Assembly (NCBI GenBank): GCA_020073615.1
Contig: JAIQEX010000075.1
Coordinates: 1 to 34,198, forward strand
Length of the DNA stretch: 34,198 nt
Reading direction: 5' to 3'
From: Terriglobia bacterium
Lineage (GTDB): Bacteria; Acidobacteriota; Terriglobia; Bryobacterales; Bryobacteraceae
The notes below the pieces were generated by a model. That model was not told where the DNA came from, ran no database searches, and saw nothing but the letters and a program-made list of their open reading frames with translations. Both the position numbers and the translations under genes were made by a program. Shown here piece after piece: positions 1 through 8,124 of this stretch (position 1 is the first letter of the stretch; each line of letters opens with the position of its first letter).

Positions 1-98
1 GAGAACTTCGGCGACTGATCGTGATACGCTCATTTTGGCTCCGGCACGACTCCGATCGCTCGGGATCGACTGCCGCTTCGGCGGCCTAAATCATTGGC

Positions 99-118
99 GA
101 GAACTGCTTGCAGTTCTC
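99..118. repeat. Short perfect hairpin
   Basis: Two 8-base arms, GAGAACTG and CAGTTCTC, pair perfectly around a CTTG loop. It lies downstream of the stop codon of the minus-strand MDR gene and has no T tract on either strand, so a factor-independent terminator is possible but not shown. Bases 1-204 otherwise hold no gene I can support. Confidence 0.45.
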
Positions 119-204
119 CACTGTCGACCGGAGCCATCTACCGGATTATGCCCGATCTTCAGACCCGGCGGAAATATACCTCGTCGGTCTGAGGCGGAGC
201 CTCG

Positions 205-1173
205 TTAGTCCATCTGGATCACGATCTTGCCCTGCACCCTGCCGGTTTCCAGGTGACGCATCGCCTCGGCGGCCTCGCTCAGCTTGTAAGTCTTGTCGAT
301 CACCGGCATCACTTTGCCTTGCTGCATCAGCTCGGCCAGCAAGGCGAGGTCGTCTTGGCAGGCTCGCGCCATCATCATGCCCATTTCCTGATGAACGAAC
401 TTGGAATAAATCATTGCCGCGGTCGCGCGGCCCATCGGCTTGATCCATTTGCCTTTCGGTCCGCCGACCATCACGTAGCGGCCGTTCGGCTTTAGCACGC
501 GCCGGTTCGCCGAGAGCGAGTGGTTCCCGATGCTGTCGATGATCAGGTCGTACTGCGCGCCACCCTGGGTGTAGTCCTGCTGGGTGTAGTCGATGACGTG
601 GCCGGCGCCCAGCGAACGCACCAGCTCGGTGTTGCGGCCGCTACTCACGCCGGTGACCTCCCCGCCCAGGTGCCTGGCGATCTGCACCGCGAAGGTGCCC
701 ACGCCGCCCGACGCCCCGTTGATCAGCACCTTCTGGCCGGGCCGGAGCCTGCCCGCATCGCGCAGCGCCTGCAGCGCGGTCTTTGCCGCGATGTTCACCC
801 CGCCCGCCTGCTCGAAGCTGATGTTGTCCGGCTTCTTCAGCAGCCCCTGCCCGGCGATCACCAGGTACTCGGCGAGCGCGCCGTGGCAACCGCCGAAGAC
901 CGCGTCGCCAGGCTTGAACCCAGTGACGTTGTTGCCCACGCTCTCCACCACGCCGGAGAAATCCACGCCAATGCCGGTAAACTTCGGCTTGCGCAACCCG
1001 GCGATCAGGCGCAGGAAGTAGGGCGTGCCGCGCATGAGGTGCATGTCGTAGGGATTCAGCGCCGCCGCCCGCACTCGCACCAGCAACTGGTCGTCTTTGG
1101 GAGCGGGCTTTGCGCCCTCTTCCAGATGCAACACCTCGGGCCCGCCGTACTCGCGGTACGTGATGGCTTTCAT
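205..1173 (-). CDS. Zinc-independent MDR oxidoreductase (quinone oxidoreductase-like)
   Basis: A 322-residue cytosolic NAD(P)H-dependent oxidoreductase of the medium-chain dehydrogenase superfamily. The N-terminal GroES-like fold opens with MKAITYREYGGPEVL, and the Rossmann half carries the NADPH loop INGASGGVGTFAVQ. The Cys/His zinc ligands of true alcohol dehydrogenases are missing, which fits the quinone oxidoreductase/enoyl reductase-like branch. I chose the ATG at 1173 because GAGGA sits a few bases upstream and the family sequence begins exactly there; an ATG at 1212 would add 13 unconserved residues. The substrate cannot be told from sequence. It appears monocistronic and ends near a small hairpin. 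Confidence 0.9.
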   Translation of the reverse strand: MKAITYREYGGPEVLHLEEGAKPAPKDDQLLVRVRAAALNPYDMHLMRGTPYFLRLIAGLRKPKFTGIGVDFSGVVESVGNNVTGFKPGDAVFGGCHGALAEYLVIAGQGLLKKPDNISFEQAGGVNIAAKTALQALRDAGRLRPGQKVLINGASGGVGTFAVQIARHLGGEVTGVSSGRNTELVRSLGAGHVIDYTQQDYTQGGAQYDLIIDSIGNHSLSANRRVLKPNGRYVMVGGPKGKWIKPMGRATAAMIYSKFVHQEMGMMMARACQDDLALLAELMQQGKVMPVIDKTYKLSEAAEAMRHLETGRVQGKIVIQMD

Positions 1174-1292
1174 AGGGTTCCTCGGCGCGGTGGCGTAGCT
1201 CCTGGCAGTCATTGTCCGACATCCAGTAGGCGATGACCAGCGCCGCCGCGCGGATTAGTACCCATAAGTCGGCCCGCCTGAACGGAAAATGC

Positions 1293-2237
1293 TCAAGACG
1301 AGGCTGGCTCTAGACCGATTTTGTCGTTGACCGCATTTCGGAGCCGCTGCTTGCAGCCTAAATATCGCTCCGTGGTTTGAACGCTTACATGTCCGAGCAA
1401 GAACTGGATTTGCTCTAGCTCTCCGCCTGCCTCGTGGCACAATCGGGCGCAGGTACGGCGGAGATCGTGCGGCGCAACGCGATCCAGACCACATTTCGCG
1501 GACCCCGCCTTTACCACGCCCCAGATGACCTTCGGGCTGAAACCACTTGTCGCGATCCGGTGGGCCTTGTTGATCGCCCGAAACACCGGGCCGGTCGAGA
1601 TGCCGGCAGCGGTCAACCAGTTGTCGACCGCAAGCTTGACCCAGGTCGGGACTGGCACAGTTCGAACGTGGCCACCCTTGCCAACAAGATCGGCGATGAC
1701 CCAGTGCTCTTCTCGCTGTTGGAGGTCTTCGACGGTGAGCCCCGCTACTTCCGCCCTCCGGAGGCCACAACCGAGCAGAACTGCGATCATTGCGTAGTCG
1801 CGTTTGGAACGCAGGTCCTCACCGCCGAACGCTGTGAGGAGTCGCTTCCCCTGGTCCGCCGTCAACCAATTTCCGATGCGCATGCCATGCTTCTTTACGC
1901 CCTTGACCCGCCGGATTCCCGCCGCAAGATCGGGGCTCAGAAGCCCGCAGTCGGCAGCTTCGTACGCCAATCGCCGAATCGCCGCAAGTCGCAGGTTGAT
2001 AGTGGAGGAGGCATATTGGGCCTGTTCCAGGTTGATCCGGTAGCGCGTCACCACGGTCTTGTTGAAGGCGAGGCGGGGTTCCGAGCAGTACCAGTCGATG
2101 AATTCACGGATCGCATGGTCGTACGAGCGTTGGGAGCTACGGGAGGTCAGACTGTTAAGCACTGCTGATTTCGATTGTTCGAGATCCGGCAGTTTCAGGA
2201 CTGTTTTGGGACTGAGCTTGCGTTTTATGTTGGCCAT
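1293..2237 (-). CDS. Tyrosine recombinase (phage-integrase family)
   Basis: A 314-residue site-specific recombinase. An N-terminal SAM-like DNA-binding domain (about residues 20-112, with TSRSSQRSYDHAIREFIDWY) precedes the catalytic domain. All the expected catalytic residues are visible: R160 in GCGLRRAEV, K187 in VGKGGHVRTVPV, H257 and R260 in HDLRRTC, H283 in LLGHVSVQTTERY and the nucleophile Y292. The start is placed at MANIKRK (2237); a longer frame from 2363 would overlap the divergent DUF3800 gene and looks non-coding. It resembles chromosomal integron/transposon-type solo integrases more than XerC/D. It stands head to head with the DUF3800 gene, which suggests that it mobilises the 1.3-5.8 kb accessory block. 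No att core or tRNA gene was found beside it. Confidence 0.92.
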   Translation of the reverse strand: MANIKRKLSPKTVLKLPDLEQSKSAVLNSLTSRSSQRSYDHAIREFIDWYCSEPRLAFNKTVVTRYRINLEQAQYASSTINLRLAAIRRLAYEAADCGLLSPDLAAGIRRVKGVKKHGMRIGNWLTADQGKRLLTAFGGEDLRSKRDYAMIAVLLGCGLRRAEVAGLTVEDLQQREEHWVIADLVGKGGHVRTVPVPTWVKLAVDNWLTAAGISTGPVFRAINKAHRIATSGFSPKVIWGVVKAGSAKCGLDRVAPHDLRRTCARLCHEAGGELEQIQFLLGHVSVQTTERYLGCKQRLRNAVNDKIGLEPASS

Positions 2238-2339
2238 GCCCGCAGTCTGAACTAGGCGCAGGCGCGTCGCACGCGAGCCTACGGTGGCGCGTTTATTGGG
2301 AGCTATGCCGACAAGAACCTGAAGAACTCGCGCGATAAA

Positions 2340-3575
2340 ATGGAATTTAGCACTATGCCGCATCGTTCTAAACCTCGGGTGATCAAGCCGCTGTTTGCCT
2401 ACACCGACGAAACCGGGAATTCCGGCCTAAAACTGTTCGATCCGAATCAGCCGTACTTCTGGACCGGCACGTTACTCATGCCTATCGATCTCGACAAACT
2501 CGATCCCGCAATTCATCGCGCGTGCCTATCACGCGCAGGTGTGAAAGAGCTGCACGGGAATCACCTGGGCTTCGGGGGCATAGAACGCATCGCAGGTAAG
2601 GTCAGCACCCTGATCAGGCGGTATGATGCTCGTTTCTTGTTCACGCGAGTGGATAAGAGTCATCTCGCTGCAACAAAGTTCGTCGATACGCTTTGGGACA
2701 GCGGCACAAACATGGCTGTATCCAACCTGCAGTATGGGATCCGCCTGAATCGGCTCTATTTTGCCCACCTGATCGTGGCCTTCCTCGATATCGATGATCG
2801 CGAGGAGTTTTGGGCTATTTACGAAACAGGTGACTGCAAGGCTTTCGTTCGGATTCTCATGCGCCTTGAAGGGCGAATTGAAACCCATGTGGGCGATCCG
2901 CGCTCCCGCCAATTGTTGTTGGATGCCATCAAATGGGCGATGCTGCATCCCGAACCCTTGCTCGAGGGGAGGAGATCCGAACTCGATGCACCGAATATCG
3001 TTGCTCTTACACTTGTGGTTCACGAACTCCACCAATTGAATGAGGAGACCGGCCTCACAGTTGGCACGTTCATCCACGATGAACAGCAGCAGTTCGGGAA
3101 GGACCTCAAAACGGCGTTCGAATTGAGCAAGAAATACGGCTCTGCAAATGCAACACACCCGCTCGCGCTGATGGTGGACCTGAAAGACATGAGCACGTTT
3201 GAATGCGACTTTCGCCAGGCGAGTTCAATGCAATCTTTTGGTCTGCAGCTGCTCGACCTGGCGCTGTGGCTCACTAAGCGATTCACAGATAAGCCTGATT
3301 CAGTTCGGGGAAAGTGCCGGGAGTTGGCCGAACAGATTCACGGGTGCAGCCACATCTCGGAATTTACCTACGAGGCGATGTTCGGCGAGGTACTGCGGGG
3401 CTTCGAATGGCTCTATTCGCAACCGCTCACGCCAGAAATGGAGGCGCGCGGCAGGCAACTCCTGAATGAGGTGGAGTCGACTCGGCTCGAAAAGATGGCC
3501 GGAACTATCAATTCTGGTGCTTCAGCAACGGCAGCCAGGCTACCGGGCGATCCGACCACAGTCATCCCGAAGTGA
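2340..3575 (+). CDS. DUF3800 domain protein
   Basis: A 411-residue protein. Its N-terminus contains FAYTDETGNSG (D23, E24, N27), the DUF3800 signature, and residues about 301-312 read GLQLLDLALWLT, matching the second conserved DUF3800 block around an aspartate (D306). DUF3800 proteins are thought to adopt an RNase H-like fold and are frequent in mobile islands and near defence genes, but no activity is established. Two starts are possible, 2340 and 2355 (MPHRSK); neither has a strong ribosome site. Its base composition is clearly less GC-rich than the genes to the right, which suggests transfer. It is divergent from the recombinase gene, with about 100 bp between them that must contain both promoters. 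Confidence 0.85.
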   Translation: MEFSTMPHRSKPRVIKPLFAYTDETGNSGLKLFDPNQPYFWTGTLLMPIDLDKLDPAIHRACLSRAGVKELHGNHLGFGGIERIAGKVSTLIRRYDARFLFTRVDKSHLAATKFVDTLWDSGTNMAVSNLQYGIRLNRLYFAHLIVAFLDIDDREEFWAIYETGDCKAFVRILMRLEGRIETHVGDPRSRQLLLDAIKWAMLHPEPLLEGRRSELDAPNIVALTLVVHELHQLNEETGLTVGTFIHDEQQQFGKDLKTAFELSKKYGSANATHPLALMVDLKDMSTFECDFRQASSMQSFGLQLLDLALWLTKRFTDKPDSVRGKCRELAEQIHGCSHISEFTYEAMFGEVLRGFEWLYSQPLTPEMEARGRQLLNEVESTRLEKMAGTINSGASATAARLPGDPTTVIPK

Positions 3576-4163
3576 ACCGTCTGGCGCACATTCGACTGTG
3601 AGGTCCGCGCGGCGGCAGTAAAGCAGGTGTATGCTACCGCGAGCGATGCGTTCGTAGGAAGTTAATTTAATGTAGGTCGCGGCCGGCAACCGCTCATTGG
3701 CGTCACCGGCTCTACGTGCTCGCTCAAGGCACCGTACCCTCCCTCCGCATCGGACCCAGCGTTAAAACGAGGAAACGAGGCTAGCCGGCGGCGTACACCG
3801 GGGCAGCGGTACCCGGAGGCACAACGCTTGTACGAAGGCCTGAACGAGCGTGGGATCTGCGCCGCGGCGATTGAGCTGCTCAATTAAATAAATCAGGACG
3901 GTTGTGAACCCCAAGGGTGCGGGCGTTCGGATGCGAGGACGGCGCCTCCGAGGGCCCAGAGTTCGAAATCCATCCACGACGGGGAGCCAAGTTCAACCCG
4001 GATAGCCTGGACAGAGCGTCGAGTCGAATTAGGAACGATAAGTCGGCATCGCGACTGGAATATGACCAAATCGATCCGTGGACCCATGGCCGTGACGTCC
4101 CCGAATGCACTAGGGGCTCGCCACGGGTTACAGGGTGGTTCACGGTATCCTGGAGTTCTCGGG
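3576..4163. other. Gene-poor stretch with a possible ORF remnant
   Basis: No complete gene is supported here. On the plus strand an open frame without a start codon runs to a TAA at 3885-3887 and ends ...RYPEAQRLYEGLNERG then ICAAAIELLN. It reads like the tail of a real helical protein, perhaps a recombinase or helix-turn-helix remnant, but I cannot name a family. The minus-strand frames are Pro/Arg-rich and look accidental. The last ~15 bases hold the ribosome site of the next gene. Confidence 0.3.
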
Positions 4164-5027
4164 ATGTCGTACATCATCGAACAGGACAGTTCGGAACGAG
4201 AGTCAGTCGCGACCCACCGGTTGCTTGCGACAATGCCGCTCCGCGCCCAACTTTTTCACGGCGTCTCGTGGTTCATCATGGAACTCCGGTTCTCGACGCT
4301 CGGCCTCGACGAAGCGGGTGAAATCGACATCATCGGCGGACGGCTCACCTTTAGCGATCCGGACGCGTACAGCAGCGTATACACCGAAGAGGAAGCGCGG
4401 TGGCCTGACGCCGCGCCGGGATTGGTGGAGATGATGGCAACGCGGCGGTTCGTACAGGATGGCGGACTCGTATGGCCGCCGCCCATGGATCTCCTCGTCG
4501 GGGTCGAAGTGAAGTGCTCATACGAGAATGAGGGCGTCATCAAATCGGCGAAGGACTCTCCCGACAAACTCCGGGATCTCCACAAGCAACTCCGGCGCGA
4601 TGTGGATCTGGGACTCGACATCGTGAGCTTTCTCGACATCATCGCGAACCAGCCGGCAAACGGAAAAGACAGCGACGCATGGTGGAACGCATCCAGCAAA
4701 GCCTTCGCGACGCTCGACACGGCAGACCCCATCCTCGCTAAACGCATTCCGGCAGGATTGCCGGTCGGCCACTGGGTATGGAGCGTAGGAGCCGTGGCTG
4801 GTGGCCATGAAGGGATACGCGGAGCTGGGGGACCGATCTGCGTCCGCCGCCCGTCCGCAAACCCCCACACGCCGAAGCGCGTCCGCGTCGAAGAACTGCT
4901 CATCCACCTTCTCGGTGTCCAACCGCGGCCGCGCTCGCCGTTAGTCCTCCTCAAGGACTGCAAGACGTGCCAGCGCATTCACCCGTTCGCCGAAGGATCC
5001 GAGCCTGGTGACGGCTGTCTCAGCTAA
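4164..5027 (+). CDS. Unrecognised protein with PD-(D/E)XK-nuclease-like pattern
   Basis: A 287-residue protein I cannot assign to a named family. The N-terminal part shows an ordered pattern typical of restriction-endonuclease-like folds: E40 in FIMELRF, D55 in EIDIIGG, and E115/K117 in VGVEVKCSY, followed by a charged helix KLRDLHKQLRRDVDLG. The C-terminus has a CxxC (DCKTCQRIHPF) that could bind zinc. The start at 4164 is preferred because GGAG lies 9 bases upstream; a frame from 4062 adds 34 unlikely residues. It follows the recombinase and DUF3800 genes, so a role in DNA processing or phage/plasmid defence is possible. That role is inference; only the residue pattern is seen. Confidence 0.7.
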   Translation: MSYIIEQDSSERESVATHRLLATMPLRAQLFHGVSWFIMELRFSTLGLDEAGEIDIIGGRLTFSDPDAYSSVYTEEEARWPDAAPGLVEMMATRRFVQDGGLVWPPPMDLLVGVEVKCSYENEGVIKSAKDSPDKLRDLHKQLRRDVDLGLDIVSFLDIIANQPANGKDSDAWWNASSKAFATLDTADPILAKRIPAGLPVGHWVWSVGAVAGGHEGIRGAGGPICVRRPSANPHTPKRVRVEELLIHLLGVQPRPRSPLVLLKDCKTCQRIHPFAEGSEPGDGCLS

Positions 5028-5373
5028 AGAACTCACAGCGGCGTCGTATTCCCGGCAGTATGGCCTTCAAATTAGCCGTGTGGGGTTCGGTCCGAATGCG
5101 GAAAGCGATTCTAGAGTCGGTTACGACAGAGGTTGGATTGCTCCCGACAGACGGCGTCCTGGGAAGCTTCGGCGGATTAGTACCGGGAAGTCGGCCAGTG
5201 TCCGGGAGCAATTCCATGAGTTCGCATGATCTCTCCCGCCAAACGCCGGTCACGTCCCGACCCATAGCGCACGTGGTGCTCCCCTGCGGTTTGCCAGCTT
5301 GGATACGGAGTCCACATGGAACGCTTGCTGCTCGGGCGGAACTGCGTGGTTCGCCCGTGAAGATGCATAAGGC
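5028..5373. other. Intergenic stretch without a recognisable gene
   Basis: Frames on both strands here give short, unconserved-looking peptides. Nothing resembling an RNA gene or known repeat was recognised. It should contain the promoter of the downstream toxin-antitoxin locus, but no convincing -35/-10 pair stands out. Confidence 0.4.
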
Positions 5374-5570
5374 ATGTCCTCCGATCACGACCGGCTTCAA
5401 TCGCTCGTGGATGCCCTTCCGGACACTGAAGTGCAAGTGGCTATTTCTTGCGGAACTGGGCGAGCAGGAAATCATCGATGCCGAGACCCGCGGCCAAGCT
5501 GGATCTGGCCCGCACGGAACCGGGCGGCGATGTTCCCCTGGAAAAAGTCCAGCGGCGGCTCGGGCGGTGA
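5374..5570 (+). pseudogene. Antitoxin of RelE-type pair, frameshifted
   Basis: Three consecutive reading frames together spell one antitoxin-like protein. Frame one from the ATG at 5374 reads MSSDHDRLQSLVDALPDTEV. Frame two continues FLAELGEQEIIDAET. Frame three ends AAKLDLARTEPGGDVPLEKV and stops at the TGA at 5568-5570. The first shift lies near 5441-5448 (loss of two bases or gain of one). The second is an extra C in the CCC run near 5488-5491. The end of the rebuilt gene overlaps the toxin start by four bases (GTGA), the usual arrangement for translational coupling. As sequenced it cannot give a full antitoxin; consensus errors are the main alternative. Confidence 0.75.
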
Positions 5571-5815
5571 TCCGCCGCGTCGTTTTCCGCCCTGCCGCGG
5601 TGCGCGATCTGGCGCGTCTTGACCGCGTCGTCCAGGCACGGATCGATGCGGCCCCGGTGCGTTTCGCCGCGACAGGCCGCGGCGATGTGAAGTCCCTCAA
5701 AGACCGGCCCGGTGAACTGCGGCTGCGAGTCGGCAAGTGGCGGGTCTTTTTCTGCCTCGAACCACCAGATCTCATCCGCGTCCTCGGCATTGACAACCAG
5801 GGAGAAGCTTACTGA
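5567..5815 (+). CDS. RelE/ParE-superfamily toxin
   Basis: An 82-residue protein of the type II RelE/ParE toxin fold. Characteristic stretches are RRVVFRPAAVRDLARLD at the N-terminus, GRGDVKSLKDRPGELRLRVG in the middle and WRVFFCLEPPDLIRVLGI before a terminal ...NQGEAY. RelE members cut mRNA on the ribosome, and ParE members poison gyrase; which applies here cannot be told. The start is the GTG at 5567, chosen because homologous proteins begin there and because it overlaps the antitoxin stop codon (GTGA); the frame stays open far upstream but the extra 169 codons are not protein-like. Its cognate antitoxin reads as broken, so the toxin should be silent, inactive or neutralised from elsewhere if the base calls are right. 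Confidence 0.85.
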   Translation: MIRRVVFRPAAVRDLARLDRVVQARIDAAPVRFAATGRGDVKSLKDRPGELRLRVGKWRVFFCLEPPDLIRVLGIDNQGEAY

Positions 5816-6471
5816 ACGCCAACCGCGCCGGATGACCTCACCGGATACTCCGCTGAAGTGTCTGGCGAAAGAGTGGACTTCTTGGAGGCCGGCCCTCCCA
5901 ATCACCCGGAGACCCGGAAATGTCGATCGACACCGGTCAGTCCTGCGCCATCAGTCGCACCAGGCGAGTCACCGCGAAAACGAAATCTTTTCCTTTGCCC
6001 CCTCAACCACTTGCGCGCCCTCATCTCCGCGCCGCCGCCGCCTGCCTGCTATTCTGCAATTGAAAGAGGGTTGCGCCCGGGGTACCCCCTGGGTCCCGCA
6101 GCCCCCAACAGTTTTCTTCCAGGCCTGGAAGCGTTGCATAGTACGGTGGTGCTGAACTCCCGGACGTCCTGAGTAGGGACGATTGCGATTCGCGTCGACG
6201 GGAGACTTCGGAACCGGTTCTGTTACACCGCGCGGACAGATCTGCGGATCCTGCTCCCACGGTCTTCAGAGAGCCATTTGCGTCGAATGGAATGCGTAAG
6301 GTACGTGCCCTTAAAGCCTACCCCCTGCCTCCCAGACGCGGCTCCAACCATTGGCGGCCGGAAAATACGCCGGGCGATAAGACCCGCGGTTTGTACAACC
6401 GTAGCCCCGGCCGCCGCAACGAAATCCTTCCCCCGATTCACGCCGCTCTTACACCCGCAGTGTCTCTCAAC
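5816..6471. other. 656-bp intergenic stretch between convergent genes
   Basis: It lies between the end of the toxin gene (plus strand) and the end of the NHL-repeat gene (minus strand). No frame looks like a protein family I know. The only structure that stands out is a perfect 16-base palindrome at 6116-6131 and a GGGGTACCCC palindrome near 6079-6088. Confidence 0.4.
6116..6131. repeat. Perfect 16-bp palindrome
   Basis: CTTCCAGGCCTGGAAG equals its own reverse complement with no loop. That is the shape of a dimeric protein binding site rather than a terminator. No gene starts nearby, so its meaning is unclear. Confidence 0.4.
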
Positions 6472-8121
6472 TCACTTCAGCCACATGGTCAGCTCGGGCG
6501 CCGCCGTCGCGCCCACCATCAATGCCACGGGCACCGCGCCGGTGGGCACGAAACCGGCCGGCACGCGCGCGTTCACTTGCAGCACGCCGATCAGGCCCGG
6601 AGCGTTGCCGGCGTATAGGATCTCAGCGGTCATGCCGGCTATGGCGAGGGTCACGGGCTGTCTGGGGTGCGCATAGGGGGCGCCCGCCGGCTGGCCCGCA
6701 ATGTTGGCGCCGTCGGTGAGACCCTCGCCCGTGCCGTACAGCGTGACGATGGAGCCGCGCGGTGCGGCGGCGGCTGCCGCGTTCAAGGAGCCGTCCTGAT
6801 TGACCACGCCGAACAGCGCGGGCACGGCGCCGGCCACTGGCACATCCACCGCGCCGGCCGGTTTCCCCTGGTAGAGCACCTCGATGTGCGTCACGCCGCC
6901 GCCCGTCAAGGTATAGGGCGCCTGGGCGTTGATCTGGCCCGCCTGGGCGTAGAACAGCGGCGCCGGAATGCCATCGAAGCGCACTTCCGTTCCCCCCAGT
7001 TGATTGGCCATCAGCCCCGCGGAATCGACGGCGCCCGCCACGCCGGACTCCGGCCCCATGCCGGTCCCGAATATGGCGACGATTTCGCCGGGCGCGACCG
7101 GACCCTTCTTCGAGCTTGCCGCATTAACCACCGACGCCGCGGGCGCCAGGATCACCGGCTCCGGCGGCGCCGCGGCCTCCGGCGTCAGGCAGCGGACACG
7201 GTTGTTGTTGCTGTCGGCGAAGTAGAGGTCGCCCGCACCATCCAGCACCAGGCCGGCGGGCCCGCTCAGTTGCGCCGCCAAGCCCGGTCCGCCATCCCCC
7301 GCAAAGCCCGCCGCGTCCTGCCCGGCAATGGTGTGGATTACGCCATCGGCGGTCACCTGGCGGATGCGGTTATTGCCCGTATCGGCGATGAAAATGTTGC
7401 CGTTCGAGTCCGCCGCCACGCCGCGCGGCGCATCCAGCAAAGCGGCAGTGGCGGGGCCCTCGTCGCCCGTAGCGCCCGCCACGCCCGTGCCCGCCACCGT
7501 GCCGATGGCGCCGGCGGGAGTCACTTTGCGGATGCTGTGGTTGCCGGTGTCGGCGATGAACAGATTGCCCGCCGCATCGAGCGCGCAGGCCGTGGGCTGG
7601 TTCAGCTGCGCCAGGCGCGCTTTGCCGCCATCGCCGGCATTGCCCGCGGCGCCATTGCCGGCGGCGGTCTCCACCGTGCCGGACGGTGGGACGCGCAGCA
7701 CCCGGTGGTTGCCGGTGTCCACGATGAACATCGCGCCCGCATGGTCCACGCACACGCCGCGAGGCCCGCGCAGCGCCGTTTCGGCCGGCGGCAGCAGTTC
7801 CGGCCCCATGCCTTCCGCGCCCGTCCCGGCGACGGTGCTGATGGTGCCGGCCGGAGTCACTTTGCGGATGCGATGGCTCAGGGTTTCGGCGATCAGCAGG
7901 TTGCCCGCCGCATCGAGCGCCACTCCCGTGGGCGAAAACAGCGGGGAGCCAGTGGCGGCCACGCGCTCCCCACCCGGCGCGGCCATGCCGTTTCCGGCCA
8001 CCGTCAGGATGGTGCCGGAGGGCTGCACCTTGCGCACACGCTGGGTTCCGGTGTCGGCGAGATAGAGGCCGCCGGCCGCATCCAGCACCATCGCCGACGG
8101 CTGCAGCAGCTCCGCCTTCAC
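6472..8121 (-). CDS. NHL-repeat beta-propeller with Solibacter C-terminal domain (C-terminal part of split gene)
   Basis: This 549-residue part holds six NHL repeats (blades 7-12 of the whole), each about 50-56 residues around GNLFIADTGNHSIRKV-like strands and TVAGTG turns. It then has a C-terminal domain of about 220 residues starting APAASVVNAASSKKGPVAPG. That domain, with GEIVAIFGTGMGP, YAQAGQINAQAPY and VPVALMVG, matches TIGR03437, found in Solibacter-type extracellular proteins. It is in the same frame as the upstream part (8125-9219), separated only by a TAG at 8125-8127 and one alanine codon. Its only start is a GTG at 8121 with no clear ribosome site and no signal peptide, so independent translation into a secreted protein is doubtful. 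Function is probably extracellular binding or scaffold. Confidence 0.85.
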   Translation of the reverse strand: MKAELLQPSAMVLDAAGGLYLADTGTQRVRKVQPSGTILTVAGNGMAAPGGERVAATGSPLFSPTGVALDAAGNLLIAETLSHRIRKVTPAGTISTVAGTGAEGMGPELLPPAETALRGPRGVCVDHAGAMFIVDTGNHRVLRVPPSGTVETAAGNGAAGNAGDGGKARLAQLNQPTACALDAAGNLFIADTGNHSIRKVTPAGAIGTVAGTGVAGATGDEGPATAALLDAPRGVAADSNGNIFIADTGNNRIRQVTADGVIHTIAGQDAAGFAGDGGPGLAAQLSGPAGLVLDGAGDLYFADSNNNRVRCLTPEAAAPPEPVILAPAASVVNAASSKKGPVAPGEIVAIFGTGMGPESGVAGAVDSAGLMANQLGGTEVRFDGIPAPLFYAQAGQINAQAPYTLTGGGVTHIEVLYQGKPAGAVDVPVAGAVPALFGVVNQDGSLNAAAAAAPRGSIVTLYGTGEGLTDGANIAGQPAGAPYAHPRQPVTLAIAGMTAEILYAGNAPGLIGVLQVNARVPAGFVPTGAVPVALMVGATAAPELTMWLK

Positions 8122-8124
8122 CGC

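Noticed and set aside
3880-4177. Minus-strand frames of 87-94 codons upstream of the nuclease-like gene
   Set aside because: Pro/Arg-rich with no ribosome site, and antisense to the leader of the nuclease-like gene.
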